From assembly GCA_031550405.1 (NCBI GenBank), contig JAVBOP010000039.1:1-14155 (forward strand): 14,155 nucleotides of DNA, written 5' to 3'. Source of the stretch: JAVBOP01 sp031550405 (GTDB lineage Bacteria > Bacteroidota > Ignavibacteria > Kapaibacteriales > UBA2268). The notes under the pieces are model-generated. The model saw only the letters and a list, made by a program, of their open reading frames with translations. It was not told where the DNA came from and made no database searches. Of the stretch, positions 5,469 through 13,547 are shown piece after piece (the stretch's first letter is position 1; each line of letters begins with the position of its first letter). A program made the position numbers and the translations under genes.

Positions 5469-8400
5469 TTAACGTACCAGCATCTTGACTTTATAAGTAC
5501 CTTCGTTTGTTGTGATTTTCAGAATATAGGCTCCTGAAGTATTTGGCGCTTTAAGTATCATGTTAATGTTCGCTTCTGCATCCATGAGGGTATGACCGCT
5601 TAGATCATGTATGCTAACCCTTTTTATATCGCCAATATTAACATTGTGCAAAGACAGTGCCGCACCTGCCTTAGCAGGATTAGGGCTGATAATTGGAGAT
5701 GTGAGGGCTATATCCTCTTCAATGCTGTTGTATTGCTTAAATATTGCAACCAGAGTTGCATTTTTGGTTACTTCAAATTTATATGGATTTTCTTCTGATA
5801 CTTTGATACCATCTATTTGCCATTCAACAAATTGATTTGCAGGATTATCCTTAATGGTTACTGCTTCAACAATTGCAGAATCGCCGTTATTAAATAAACC
5901 GCCGCCTGTTGCATAACCATAGTCAATATTGTTAGTTGCAAGTTGTATGGATAGAGGTTTATTAGGCAATGTCCTGTCAAAATTAACATGCTGAGCTTTT
6001 ATTGCCTGATTGGACTCGCTGCCGCTTAACCTTGATGTCCATACACTATAGATACCATAGTTATCCGCTTCCGTAACATACTTTACATAGTCATAATCCG
6101 ACAGTGAATATTCTAATTTTTCGGGATTGGAAAAATCCATATCGAAGAAAGCTATTGCTGAATTTGTTCTTAATGTAGAGCCAGAGCCTTGGTAATACCT
6201 GTAATTCAAAGCCAGCTTTGAACCTGTATTATATAATCCCATTGCATCTAATGACTGTTTTGAGCTTGGAATTATATCTGTTCCTTCTGTGGTCATTAAT
6301 AGCGTACCATCTTTTTTAATTTTCTGTGCCTTAATATAATTGAACACTTCGCCGCCGGATACAACTTCAGAAAAAGCAAATGCCAATGTCTCTTCTTCGG
6401 GTATGATAACAGGCCAGCCATTAAGCCTGTAGCGTGCCGGGTTATTGGAAACAGCTACTCCATCCAAGCCAATACGGGGTATCAGGTTTCCATCCAGATA
6501 TTGGACAAAAAATGTAAAATGGTATAAATTGCTATAATAGCAAACCCATACGCCACCTGATGGATCTAAGAGTATTTTCGACGGTCCATCTACATTGCCG
6601 GTACTTACCTGCGCTGCTTCTGCGTATTTTGCGATTAAGTCAGTATTATAAATTTGCAGATTCAATCTATTCGGTACATCAGAATATGCTACATAGAGGT
6701 TATCGTTTTTATCCATTACCATAGAGGATACATTGCTGTTAATAGATTTGATTATGTTGCCTGTTTTGCCATCTATTTTATACAATTTGCCGCCTGTGCC
6801 GGAGGCTGTATTGGCTGCGGCATAAATATCGCCTTTGCTATCAGCTGCCAGAACGCCGAATGCCATTAGATTTTCAGACATGGGCGAAATAATAACACCA
6901 GACTCGCCCCATATATATTCTCCATCTTTGGACACTTTGGATAACCTAAGCTCGTTTTGAGTGGCGGGCTCCTTTATCAAATTAGAAAAGCCCATTATGA
7001 AATTATTTTGCTTGTCAGCCGTTACGGCATCAATTAGGGAATAAGTATGATTATTGTTGGAAATTAACTTAGGCTCTGCCCATTGCTTGATTCCCTGTTG
7101 GTTTAGCAGCTGCGCATACAGGTCGTATTTGCTGTTATTGCCCGTACTCCAATACGAAACAAAAATACTTCCATCATTTAGCAGTGCCATTTTGGGACTT
7201 CCAGCCTCAAAAATTTCTTTTGAAACAATAACAGGCTTGGCAGCATCTCCATACTGCATTATGTCAACCTCTTTCTTAGAAAAATTAATTTCTTTTAATA
7301 AAACATTGCAGCGCAATCCGAGTTCGATGCCGGTTGGGTCTACGATATAGCCAAAGTAGTAATCGCCGTCTGCAGTTGAGATAAAGGTATTGGTATATTT
7401 TGTATATTCATTATTTGCAGTAGTTATTACAAATTCATTTAGTATTTCTATCAGTTCGTATGTACTTCCATTCTTTTTATAAACACCAACTTTAAAAGGC
7501 ACATCTGTATTGGCAGCACTTCTTGCAACAGAATAGTTTAGTTCGCATACGGTATCTTTAGCTATATGGACAGGTCTCGAAAATAATGCGGCAATAGTTT
7601 TGGCTGGATTTCCGGTATTGCCGCCATACAGCCAGCGCACATCCGATGCTATTGCGGAAACATTCCATTTGCTGTCAATAGATGTCCAGTATTCTTCTTC
7701 GTAGGTGCGGTCGTTCATATTAGTGCCAAGGCTTGCATTATATGGCAGTTCCACAACCTGCGGGCTGATATTGACTGTTAGTTCATCATTGTATGCTACC
7801 TCGTCGCCATCTAATTTTACGCCGATTTTTATGCTGTATGTTTTTAGTGCCTCCATATTTACCTTTGCAGCAAAGGTGTATTCGACAGATTGACCAACTG
7901 TTAATGCCTGTTCTATTGTTTCTTCCACAGGCGGATTGCTTTCAAATATATAATATACTTTTACAGCTTCACCCGCAACAGGCTGCAATCCGGCATTGCC
8001 TAATGTTACGCTGACAGTTTCGCTGTCTGTATATCTGTATGTTTTATTTACAGGAGACTGCAATGATATAATCTGTGCATCTATATCGCGTACTTCCCTG
8101 ACGGAAACATCATATATGTAAAGTGGTTTGTTTGCAGCTTTGCATAATGCCTGAAATACGAAATAGTATGCCGTATCTTTATCCGGAGTAACAAAGTATG
8201 TCTGAGTTAGCGGATTGTTATTGATATTTGCTTTATTGAATAAATAATCTCCAATGCGGGCAGCGGTATCAAGCCTGTCTGTCCAAAATACTCTCATGGC
8301 ATTGGTATCAGTATCTTCGCCGGAATCTGTTGCGGTTGTAAATTTTAATTCATAGGTTTTGCCTGCTTCAAAAAATACAGGGCGCGAAAAATAATAGCTG

Positions 8401-9596
8401 TTGGCATCAAATGAAGCATTCGAAGCATTACATACGGAAGCCATAATGTTATTAAAATTAGCCTGCGTCCATGTCGGATAGCCTGTGCCTGTATTAGCTT
8501 GAACCACTTGCCATTCGTCAGCGGGCACTCCCGATATTTTCAGCCATTCTGCTTTGTATGGTACATCGGTCATGACGTTTTCAACGGTATATGACAGGGA
8601 ATCGTCGTCCTTATATTCCTCGCCGTTTAATGCCGTCCATACAGCAAGTTTGTACGTAGTTCTTTTATCTTCCAATAAGGCTTTGGCTGTAAAAGTATAA
8701 GTGCCGGTATCGCCATATTGGACTGGAGTTGCTAAAGAATATGTTTCATTTATTGATTGCTTCGTCATATCGTCCACTTGGACTGCATATCCGACATCGA
8801 TACTGGCGATAGGGTCAATGCCTTCGTTAATAAATTTGATTGTTACAGGCTCTTCAAAAAATGCGCCTTTATTGATATAGTCAAAACCTGCATCATTCTT
8901 TAATTTGAAATTATTAACAATTATTAATTTTGCATCCATATTGCGTCGTTTTGAAGCAAAAACAGCATCTATCATTAATTCCATAGCTTTTTCTTCTCTA
9001 ATATCAGGCGAATTAACACAGAATCGCAATTTGAAATCCTGTCCATTATATGCTTTCGGCAAATTCACCTGAACTGTTTTCCAGCGAGTGTTAGCAGGTA
9101 TTAAGGTTTCAATATATTCAAAACCGGTTGCGTCGTTTTTGCTATTCCACATAGTAGCCCATGTTGCTCCATCATCTTTTGAAATCTGAAATTCCATGTA
9201 GCCATATCCTGTTGGAAAAGCCTCTTCTATGCTAAGCACCGAGAAGCCAACGCAAATTTGTTCATCAATAGTATTCGCAATTACAGGCGAGGTGATACTA
9301 TCTATCAAGCCCGCATTCTTCTCAATCGTACACAGAAGAGAATATGTGTTGTCTGGGTCTGCTGTCTTAAAATTCTTGAATGGCGGAGTATATTGATTGG
9401 TAGTACTCCATGCCGTGCCTGTCGAATTGTTGCCCGATGTTGAATATTTTATTCCCGACTGCACCCAGTTAGTTGATGCAATATCATCAGTATCAAAGCC
9501 CTGTTTAAAAAATGGCGTTCCATAATAAGGAACTTGTGCATATAAACTTACTGCACATAACAATACCACACTAAGGAAATTCAATGTCTTTTTCAT
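5469..9596 (-). CDS. Large modular secreted protein with T9SS sorting domain
   Basis: A 1375-residue exported protein of unknown function. Residues 1-20 are a signal peptide ending in Ala before Gln21. Residues about 30-220 resemble a choice-of-anchor/MAM-like β-sandwich (SDDGATWATMW-like QISKDDGATW, WKTVQVNLP, FKLRFCVNS). Residues about 220-340 and 500-610 look like CARDB-type β-sandwich repeats (INEGIDPIASI and LGNAGLQPVAGEAV, each followed by Y..D..L). Residues about 345-500 and 615-775 are two further carbohydrate-binding-like sandwiches (YYFSRPVFFEAGKTYELKF; LFSRPVHIAKDTVCELNYS). Residues about 780-1210 have WD/propeller-like repeats (DGSIFVSYW, KQNNFIMGFSN, GDIYAAANT, NDNLYVAYSD). Residues about 1220-1288 resemble an InlB B-repeat (GDSAIVEA...FVEWQIDG). 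Residues about 1303-1375 are a type A sorting domain (SPNPAKAG, VSIHDLSGH, SGAYILKI, KVKMLVR). The reading frame is intact and monocistronic with promoter and terminator. No catalytic motif was seen; an adhesin or surface-binding role is inference. Confidence 0.9.
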   Translation of the reverse strand: MKKTLNFLSVVLLCAVSLYAQVPYYGTPFFKQGFDTDDIASTNWVQSGIKYSTSGNNSTGTAWSTTNQYTPPFKNFKTADPDNTYSLLCTIEKNAGLIDSITSPVIANTIDEQICVGFSVLSIEEAFPTGYGYMEFQISKDDGATWATMWNSKNDATGFEYIETLIPANTRWKTVQVNLPKAYNGQDFKLRFCVNSPDIREEKAMELMIDAVFASKRRNMDAKLIIVNNFKLKNDAGFDYINKGAFFEEPVTIKFINEGIDPIASIDVGYAVQVDDMTKQSINETYSLATPVQYGDTGTYTFTAKALLEDKRTTYKLAVWTALNGEEYKDDDSLSYTVENVMTDVPYKAEWLKISGVPADEWQVVQANTGTGYPTWTQANFNNIMASVCNASNASFDANSYYFSRPVFFEAGKTYELKFTTATDSGEDTDTNAMRVFWTDRLDTAARIGDYLFNKANINNNPLTQTYFVTPDKDTAYYFVFQALCKAANKPLYIYDVSVREVRDIDAQIISLQSPVNKTYRYTDSETVSVTLGNAGLQPVAGEAVKVYYIFESNPPVEETIEQALTVGQSVEYTFAAKVNMEALKTYSIKIGVKLDGDEVAYNDELTVNISPQVVELPYNASLGTNMNDRTYEEEYWTSIDSKWNVSAIASDVRWLYGGNTGNPAKTIAALFSRPVHIAKDTVCELNYSVARSAANTDVPFKVGVYKKNGSTYELIEILNEFVITTANNEYTKYTNTFISTADGDYYFGYIVDPTGIELGLRCNVLLKEINFSKKEVDIMQYGDAAKPVIVSKEIFEAGSPKMALLNDGSIFVSYWSTGNNSKYDLYAQLLNQQGIKQWAEPKLISNNNHTYSLIDAVTADKQNNFIMGFSNLIKEPATQNELRLSKVSKDGEYIWGESGVIISPMSENLMAFGVLAADSKGDIYAAANTASGTGGKLYKIDGKTGNIIKSINSNVSSMVMDKNDNLYVAYSDVPNRLNLQIYNTDLIAKYAEAAQVSTGNVDGPSKILLDPSGGVWVCYYSNLYHFTFFVQYLDGNLIPRIGLDGVAVSNNPARYRLNGWPVIIPEEETLAFAFSEVVSGGEVFNYIKAQKIKKDGTLLMTTEGTDIIPSSKQSLDAMGLYNTGSKLALNYRYYQGSGSTLRTNSAIAFFDMDFSNPEKLEYSLSDYDYVKYVTEADNYGIYSVWTSRLSGSESNQAIKAQHVNFDRTLPNKPLSIQLATNNIDYGYATGGGLFNNGDSAIVEAVTIKDNPANQFVEWQIDGIKVSEENPYKFEVTKNATLVAIFKQYNSIEEDIALTSPIISPNPAKAGAALSLHNVNIGDIKRVSIHDLSGHTLMDAEANINMILKAPNTSGAYILKITTNEGTYKVKMLVR

Positions 9597-9667
9597 AAGT
9601 TTTCCATTACAGTTTAATTAATAAAATGAATTTTTTTTCAGATATGCCATTTATGCCTTATGCAACA

Positions 9668-9675
9668 CAAAAGTA
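9668..9675 (-). promoter_or_regulatory. Probable -7 element of the large T9SS-protein gene
   Basis: TACTTTTG on the minus strand matches TAnnTTTG. It lies 71 bases upstream of the start codon at 9596. The -33 region (near 9695-9700, TCTC) is a poor match, so the promoter may be weak or activator-dependent. Confidence 0.42.
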
Positions 9676-9964
9676 TACCTTGTTTTACACACTTGAGACG
9701 AAGTAATATGAAAAATATTCATATTGAAGCTCATTTATTTGAACTTCCTTCAGATGAAATTGCTCATTATTACCTGTTGGCATTGCAACAATAGATACAT
9801 TTATTTTTGATAATTCTTTATATTTCAACGTGTTATCGAGTATGAACTGTATGCCGGTCGCTTCAATATGTTCATGCAATTACACTACAAATTTGTATTA
9901 GCAAAGGGGATAAGACAAATCTTCAATATTAAAAAATTATGAATTATTAATTTATCAAAAATGA

Positions 9965-10078
9965 AAAAACAAGTGCGTTTTCAGAAAGGAGCATTTTGAT
10001 GAGGCAGTAAATAATTTTGTTGGGCTATATATTAGGATCGTTGAGAGTGCTGGTGCAAATTGGATGAAGAAAATTTAG
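9965..10078 (+). pseudogene. Short coding remnant, unidentified
   Basis: A 37-codon plus-strand frame reads KNKCVFRKEHFDEAVNNF then VGLYIRIVESAGANWMKKI. It has ordinary amphipathic protein composition but no start codon upstream of its in-frame TGA (9962-9964). An ATG one frame away at 9961 (MKKQVRFQKGAF) would join it after a one-base shift near 9990. This looks like the remnant of a gene rather than an expressed ORF. I do not recognise the family. Confidence 0.25.
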
Positions 10079-10101
10079 AGTATATGGTGGCAAGGTTATA
10101 T

Positions 10102-10132
10102 AAAGAGCCAACTAAGGGATAATTGGCTCTTT
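10102..10132. terminator. Hairpin, probable terminator
   Basis: There is a perfect 10-bp stem, AAAGAGCCAA (10102-10111) with TTGGCTCTTT (10123-10132), and an 11-base loop. The T run is only three bases in either direction. It lies about 80 bases downstream of the nuoB stop and is the likely end of the nuoAB transcript, and also follows the plus-strand remnant. Confidence 0.6.
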
Positions 10133-10211
10133 GGGATATGGAGTAATTTTAGTGTGGCATTTTTTAGTTTAAAGATAAAATCAGTAACATTAGTATAGCG
10201 ATATGACATTC

Positions 10212-10820
10212 CTAGTCCCCAATCAGGGGCTTCTTTTTGCCAATGTATCCAATATTATTGTTCGGCTTGGACGGGTCGAAACAAATTTCAGAATCGTATT
10301 TTTCCGCGGTCGGAATTGGCGAGGTATTTTGACCAAAATTAAACAAAGTTGGCTGATATTTTTTATCCATTTTCTCCTTGACGGCAAGCAATGCCGCAAA
10401 AAGCGACTCGGGTTTAGGCGGACATCCAGCCACGTAAAAATCAACGGGCAAAAACAAATCAATGCCTTGTACAACAGAATAAGAGCGAAACATACCGCCT
10501 GTTGATGTACAGGCGCCCATCGCTATAACCCATTTAGGATCAAGCATTTGGTCATAAATTTTGCGGACAGTCCAACCCATTTTATACGTAACGGTGCCTG
10601 CCACAAGCAAAATGTCCGATTGGCGCGGCGTCATTCTGAAAACTTCTGAACCAAACCGCGAAGCATCAAATCGCGAGGATGCCCATGCCATCATTTCTAT
10701 AGCGCAACACGAAATGCCCAAGCCATTAGGCCAAGGTGAATTTTTTTGTCCCCAGCGAACGATTTCGCCAACGGTCGAAGTCAAAAATCCATTATTATTT
10801 AACGCTTCTACTAATCCCAT
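10212..10820 (-). CDS. nuoB: NADH-quinone oxidoreductase subunit B
   Basis: NuoB/PSST, the complex I peripheral-arm subunit that carries the terminal Fe-S cluster N2 next to the quinone site. The four ligands are all present: Cys38-Cys39 in GISCCAIEMMAWASSRFD, Cys104 in MGACTSTGGMF and Cys133 in VAGCPPKPE. The conserved ...RFGSEVFRMTPRQSDILLVAGTVT core is intact. I start it at ATG 10820 (202 residues) rather than the in-frame start at 10847. A strong AAGGAGG lies 7-8 bases upstream of 10820, and family N-termini begin close to this point. It overlaps the nuoA stop by ten bases, indicating translational coupling. The C-terminus after KYQPTLF is longer than in typical family members (about 35 extra residues, IPTAEKYDSEICFDPSK...). 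No nuoC follows downstream, which is unusual. Confidence 0.96.
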   Translation of the reverse strand: MGLVEALNNNGFLTSTVGEIVRWGQKNSPWPNGLGISCCAIEMMAWASSRFDASRFGSEVFRMTPRQSDILLVAGTVTYKMGWTVRKIYDQMLDPKWVIAMGACTSTGGMFRSYSVVQGIDLFLPVDFYVAGCPPKPESLFAALLAVKEKMDKKYQPTLFNFGQNTSPIPTAEKYDSEICFDPSKPNNNIGYIGKKKPLIGD

Positions 10821-11167
10821 TCTAATCCTCCTTTCTTGTACTCCCAAAGCCAGCCAATAAACAATATAAAAATAAAAATCATCATGGCGACAAAGCCTTC
10901 AGGACTATTTTCCTTTAAACGAACTGCCCATGGGTATAGGAATACGACCTCAATATCAAACACAATAAAGCTGACAGCAATCATGTAATATTTTATAGAA
11001 AATCGCTGTCTTGCGGTACTAAACGGCATAAGTCCACTTTCGTAAGTTGTTTCTTTTGCGTAGGTTGTGCGTTTTGCGCCAAGCCATTTTGCGAGGAACA
11101 AAAACAAAAAACCCATCGCAATAGAGAACACTATCATAATTATTACAGGCAAATAATCTATAATCAT
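10811..11167 (-). CDS. nuoA: NADH-quinone oxidoreductase subunit A
   Basis: NuoA/ND3, a 118-residue inner-membrane subunit at the base of the complex I membrane arm. Three hydrophobic helices are visible, at about residues 5-30, 58-80 and 91-108. Family signatures are the loop YESGLMPFSTARQRFSIKYY (42-61), which includes the conserved Glu-x-Gly and Arg-x-Arg-Phe, and the conserved FDIEVVFLYPWA (70-81). Both are intact. GAGG lies about 7 bases upstream of ATG 11167. The gene is first in a two-gene nuoAB operon, divergent from tRNA-His, with 163 bases between the nuoA start and the tRNA. Its 3' end overlaps the nuoB start by ten bases. Confidence 0.96.
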   Translation of the reverse strand: MIIDYLPVIIMIVFSIAMGFLFLFLAKWLGAKRTTYAKETTYESGLMPFSTARQRFSIKYYMIAVSFIVFDIEVVFLYPWAVRLKENSPEGFVAMMIFIFILFIGWLWEYKKGGLEWD

Positions 11168-11285
11168 ACAGCCTCAAATTCCATTATTACAAACTAAACG
11201 CTTCTAAAATACTAAATTTTTCCAGAATACACATGATATTTGTTAGAAAAGAGGGTTGTTTTTTGGCATTCCATATTTAAAAATA

Positions 11286-11317
11286 TTTGGCATTCTATGA
11301 TATATTTACTATCTTTG
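11286..11317 (+). promoter_or_regulatory. Promoter of tRNA-His, Bacteroidota type
   Basis: TTTG (11286-11289) and TATCTTTG (11310-11317) are separated by 20 bases, an exact match to the TTTG / TAnnTTTG pattern. The tRNA begins 14 bases after the -7 element. The -33 region sits in a direct repeat, TTTGGCATTCyA at 11262-11273 and 11286-11297 (24-base spacing). Confidence 0.82.
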
Positions 11318-11330
11318 TAACTGTAAAAAT

Positions 11331-11404
11331 GGCGGAAGTAGTTCAGCAGGTAGAGCACCAGATTGTGGCTCTGGGTGTCGCGGGTTCGAGTCCCGTCTTT
11401 CGCC
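11331..11404 (+). tRNA. tRNA-His (anticodon GTG)
   Basis: It folds as a full cloverleaf. The acceptor is GCGGAAG (11332-11338) with CTTTCGC (11397-11403), one G-U pair. The D stem is GTTC/GAGC, the anticodon stem CCAGA/TCTGG around TTGTGGC, and the T stem GCGGG/CCCGT around TTCGAGT. The GTG anticodon gives His. The extra G at 11331 pairs with C73 (11404), the histidine-specific G-1:C73 identity pair. A CCA trinucleotide overlaps 11404-11406, but not in register for positions 74-76, so the CCA tail is probably added by enzyme. Confidence 0.95.
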
Positions 11405-11465
11405 CACTTTTATAAACATGTTTTAAATCATCCTTAGTAATTTAAAATTAAAAAAGATTGTGTCG

Positions 11466-11497
11466 AAAATATAGCGTAATGCTATATTTTTTTTATT
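11466..11497 (+). terminator. Intrinsic terminator after tRNA-His
   Basis: A perfect 10-bp stem, AAAATATAGC (11466-11475) with GCTATATTTT (11481-11490), has the loop GTAAT and a following T run to 11494. It ends the tRNA transcript 62 bases after the tRNA and lies just upstream of the TonB-receptor start. Confidence 0.85.
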
Positions 11498-11518
11498 AAA
11501 ATCTCTACGAATATATTT

Positions 11519-13510
11519 ATGAAAAAATATTCATTATTCTTGTTGGTGATGACTATTGCAAGTATGCAGTTGTTTGCGATAGATTCATTAAAAATATACA
11601 AATTAGGCGAAGTGAATGTTCTGCCCGACAGTGAATATAACATATTTTCTCCTCTCAATACAAAAACCTCTTACCAGCAAATTCAAAACACGGATCCAAC
11701 TTCTATTGAAAATTTAAAAATCTTGTTGCCGTCGGTCGAATTTCAAACAAATTCAAGGGGCGAGACAATTTTTACATATCGCGGAAGTCAGGAGCGCCAG
11801 ACTAATTTTTATCTTGATGGAGCGCTGCTGTCTATTCCCTGGGACAGCCGCACCGATCTTGGCATTTTGAATCCTAATATTATCGGTAAAATAGAATTTA
11901 GCCCAATCACAACTCTTTACGGTCCCAATAATATGATGGGCATTGTCAGCCTGAATTCTTTCGAGCGGATTAGCGATGGATTTGGCGGAACTGCACGGAT
12001 TATGATGGGTGATGCCAATACGAAAAATCTTGCGTTAACGCATGATGGCAGAATTGGAAAATTCAATTATATTGCTGCGGCTAATTGGCTTAATTCTGAT
12101 GGCAAAATCGCTTCGCATGACGTTCCAACCGACTTATATAACTATAATTACGACTCACAGCTGATTCCAAATTCGTATTCAAACCAGCTTAATTTTTATG
12201 CTAAAGGCGAATATCGTTTCAGCAAGCTCTTTGCTGCGGGCATTTCTGTGAATCATTCTACGTACGATAAAGGCGTTATTCCGGAGGAAAATAAGAAGCC
12301 GGAAAAAGTCCGTTTTTGGCAATATCCTGATAATAGCCGCTTGCTGCTTACGTTGAACACGGATATTCATACTGACGCACAGGGTAAAAATATGATAAAG
12401 CTGACATACTGGTTTGACGATTTCCTGCAAAACATTGACAGTTACGAGGATATGACTTATTCTTCGCTTAAAGATGGCGAGAATAATGAGGATTTGACAA
12501 ATGGCTTTAGAATTATTAATAATTATTCATTTTCTGATCATAATTCACTTGCTGTTGCAGTAAACGGCTTGGCGACTACGCACGATGAAACAATAATTGC
12601 TTATGCTGACGATACCGCTAAAAGCACCGCCAATACCGAATTTTCTCAAAATTTATTTTCCATGGGAGCGGAATATAAGCATATACTGGGCAATTGCTTT
12701 GAGGTGAAAATCGGCGGCGAATACGACTATTCAAAAATCTTGAAAGCGGGCTTATTTACTGAGGCGGACGGCAAAACGGATAATGGCTGGGGAGCTATTG
12801 CGGGCTTGAATTATTTAATTGTACCGGAGCATACAGCATTTTTGAATTTTAGCCGCAAAACCCGTTTCCCCGGTTTGCGTGAGGCATATTCTGCTGCACT
12901 TGGTAAGTTTAAGGTAAATCTTGATTTATCGCCAGAAACCAATATGCTGTTTGAGCTTGGTTACGTTTTCAATATTCCCAATTTTTATTTAAAAACAACA
13001 GCTTTTGCAAACCTGTATGATAACATGATAATTAAAACTACCGACAGCACCACGCAGCTCGAAATGCGTGCAAATATTGGCTCTGCCAGCATTTACGGAG
13101 TGGAAATTATCGCGAATTACTCTTTCCTCAAATACTGCAATATTAACGCAAATTTAACTTATATGTACTCGGAAGGCAAAGACGAAAAAATTAATGTCGA
13201 GCATCTTGATTATCGCCCAGTTTTAGCGGGTGGATTAACAGCCGCTTTCAAAACCAGTATTGGCTTAAGCGGGCAGGCGGAAGTCGATTATATCGGTACT
13301 CAATACGCACATGCTGGCAATAATCAATTTGATGAAATTGCTCCAACTTGCCTTTTAAACTTGCGGCTGAGCTACAGTTTCATGCTTTACAATTCTATTT
13401 TAGAGTTGTATGTCAGAGCGAACAATGTGTTTGACACTTACCGGGAAGTCAAGCTTGGCATTCCCGATGCAGGCCGCATGTTCTCCTCCGGCATATTATT
13501 CAGGATATAG
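11519..13510 (+). CDS. TonB-dependent outer-membrane receptor
   Basis: A 663-residue outer-membrane β-barrel that imports a ligand such as a siderophore, cobalamin or another nutrient using TonB energy. Residues 1-20 form a signal peptide. LGEVNVL (about 29-35) is in the TonB-box position. The plug domain runs about 45-147: IENLKILLPSVEFQTNSRGE, IFTYRGSQERQTNFYLDGA, LSIPWD, IGKIEFSPITTLYGP, GIVSLNS. The rest is a 22-strand-type barrel with alternating β motifs, including NFSRKTRFPGLREAYSA, ending GILFRI. No carboxypeptidase-like (SusC) N-terminal extension is present, so it is of the plain FepA/BtuB type rather than SusC. Length fits the family and the frame is intact. No TAnnTTTG promoter is clear upstream, and the tRNA terminator lies just before it. 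The ligand cannot be deduced from sequence alone. Confidence 0.92.
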   Translation: MKKYSLFLLVMTIASMQLFAIDSLKIYKLGEVNVLPDSEYNIFSPLNTKTSYQQIQNTDPTSIENLKILLPSVEFQTNSRGETIFTYRGSQERQTNFYLDGALLSIPWDSRTDLGILNPNIIGKIEFSPITTLYGPNNMMGIVSLNSFERISDGFGGTARIMMGDANTKNLALTHDGRIGKFNYIAAANWLNSDGKIASHDVPTDLYNYNYDSQLIPNSYSNQLNFYAKGEYRFSKLFAAGISVNHSTYDKGVIPEENKKPEKVRFWQYPDNSRLLLTLNTDIHTDAQGKNMIKLTYWFDDFLQNIDSYEDMTYSSLKDGENNEDLTNGFRIINNYSFSDHNSLAVAVNGLATTHDETIIAYADDTAKSTANTEFSQNLFSMGAEYKHILGNCFEVKIGGEYDYSKILKAGLFTEADGKTDNGWGAIAGLNYLIVPEHTAFLNFSRKTRFPGLREAYSAALGKFKVNLDLSPETNMLFELGYVFNIPNFYLKTTAFANLYDNMIIKTTDSTTQLEMRANIGSASIYGVEIIANYSFLKYCNINANLTYMYSEGKDEKINVEHLDYRPVLAGGLTAAFKTSIGLSGQAEVDYIGTQYAHAGNNQFDEIAPTCLLNLRLSYSFMLYNSILELYVRANNVFDTYREVKLGIPDAGRMFSSGILFRI

Positions 13511-13547
13511 CAGCTTCTCATTTTCTGTTCTTAATACATAATATGCT

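Larger units (their letters stand above)
9597..10211. other. Gene-poor region between the large secreted protein and nuoB
   Basis: This 615-base stretch contains the promoter of the large gene, one scrap of minus-strand reading frame (9685-9879, TTG start, HEHIEATGIQFILDNT... no family recognised), one plus-strand scrap (9965-10078) and a terminator-like hairpin. The position directly downstream of nuoB is where nuoC would normally be, but nothing resembling NuoC or NuoD is visible in any frame. Confidence 0.6.

Noticed and set aside
5607..9443. Plus-strand ORFs of 60-98 codons over the large secreted-protein gene
   Set aside because: Antisense shadows of a long intact frame with domain-level similarity.
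10203..10860. Plus-strand ORFs of about 100 codons opposite nuoB
   Set aside because: Antisense to a conserved complex I subunit with all ligands intact.
12286..12307. Attachment-site or recombination repeat with positions 3-24
   Set aside because: No integrase, no element boundaries and only one protein-coding context at each site; left as a low-interest observation.
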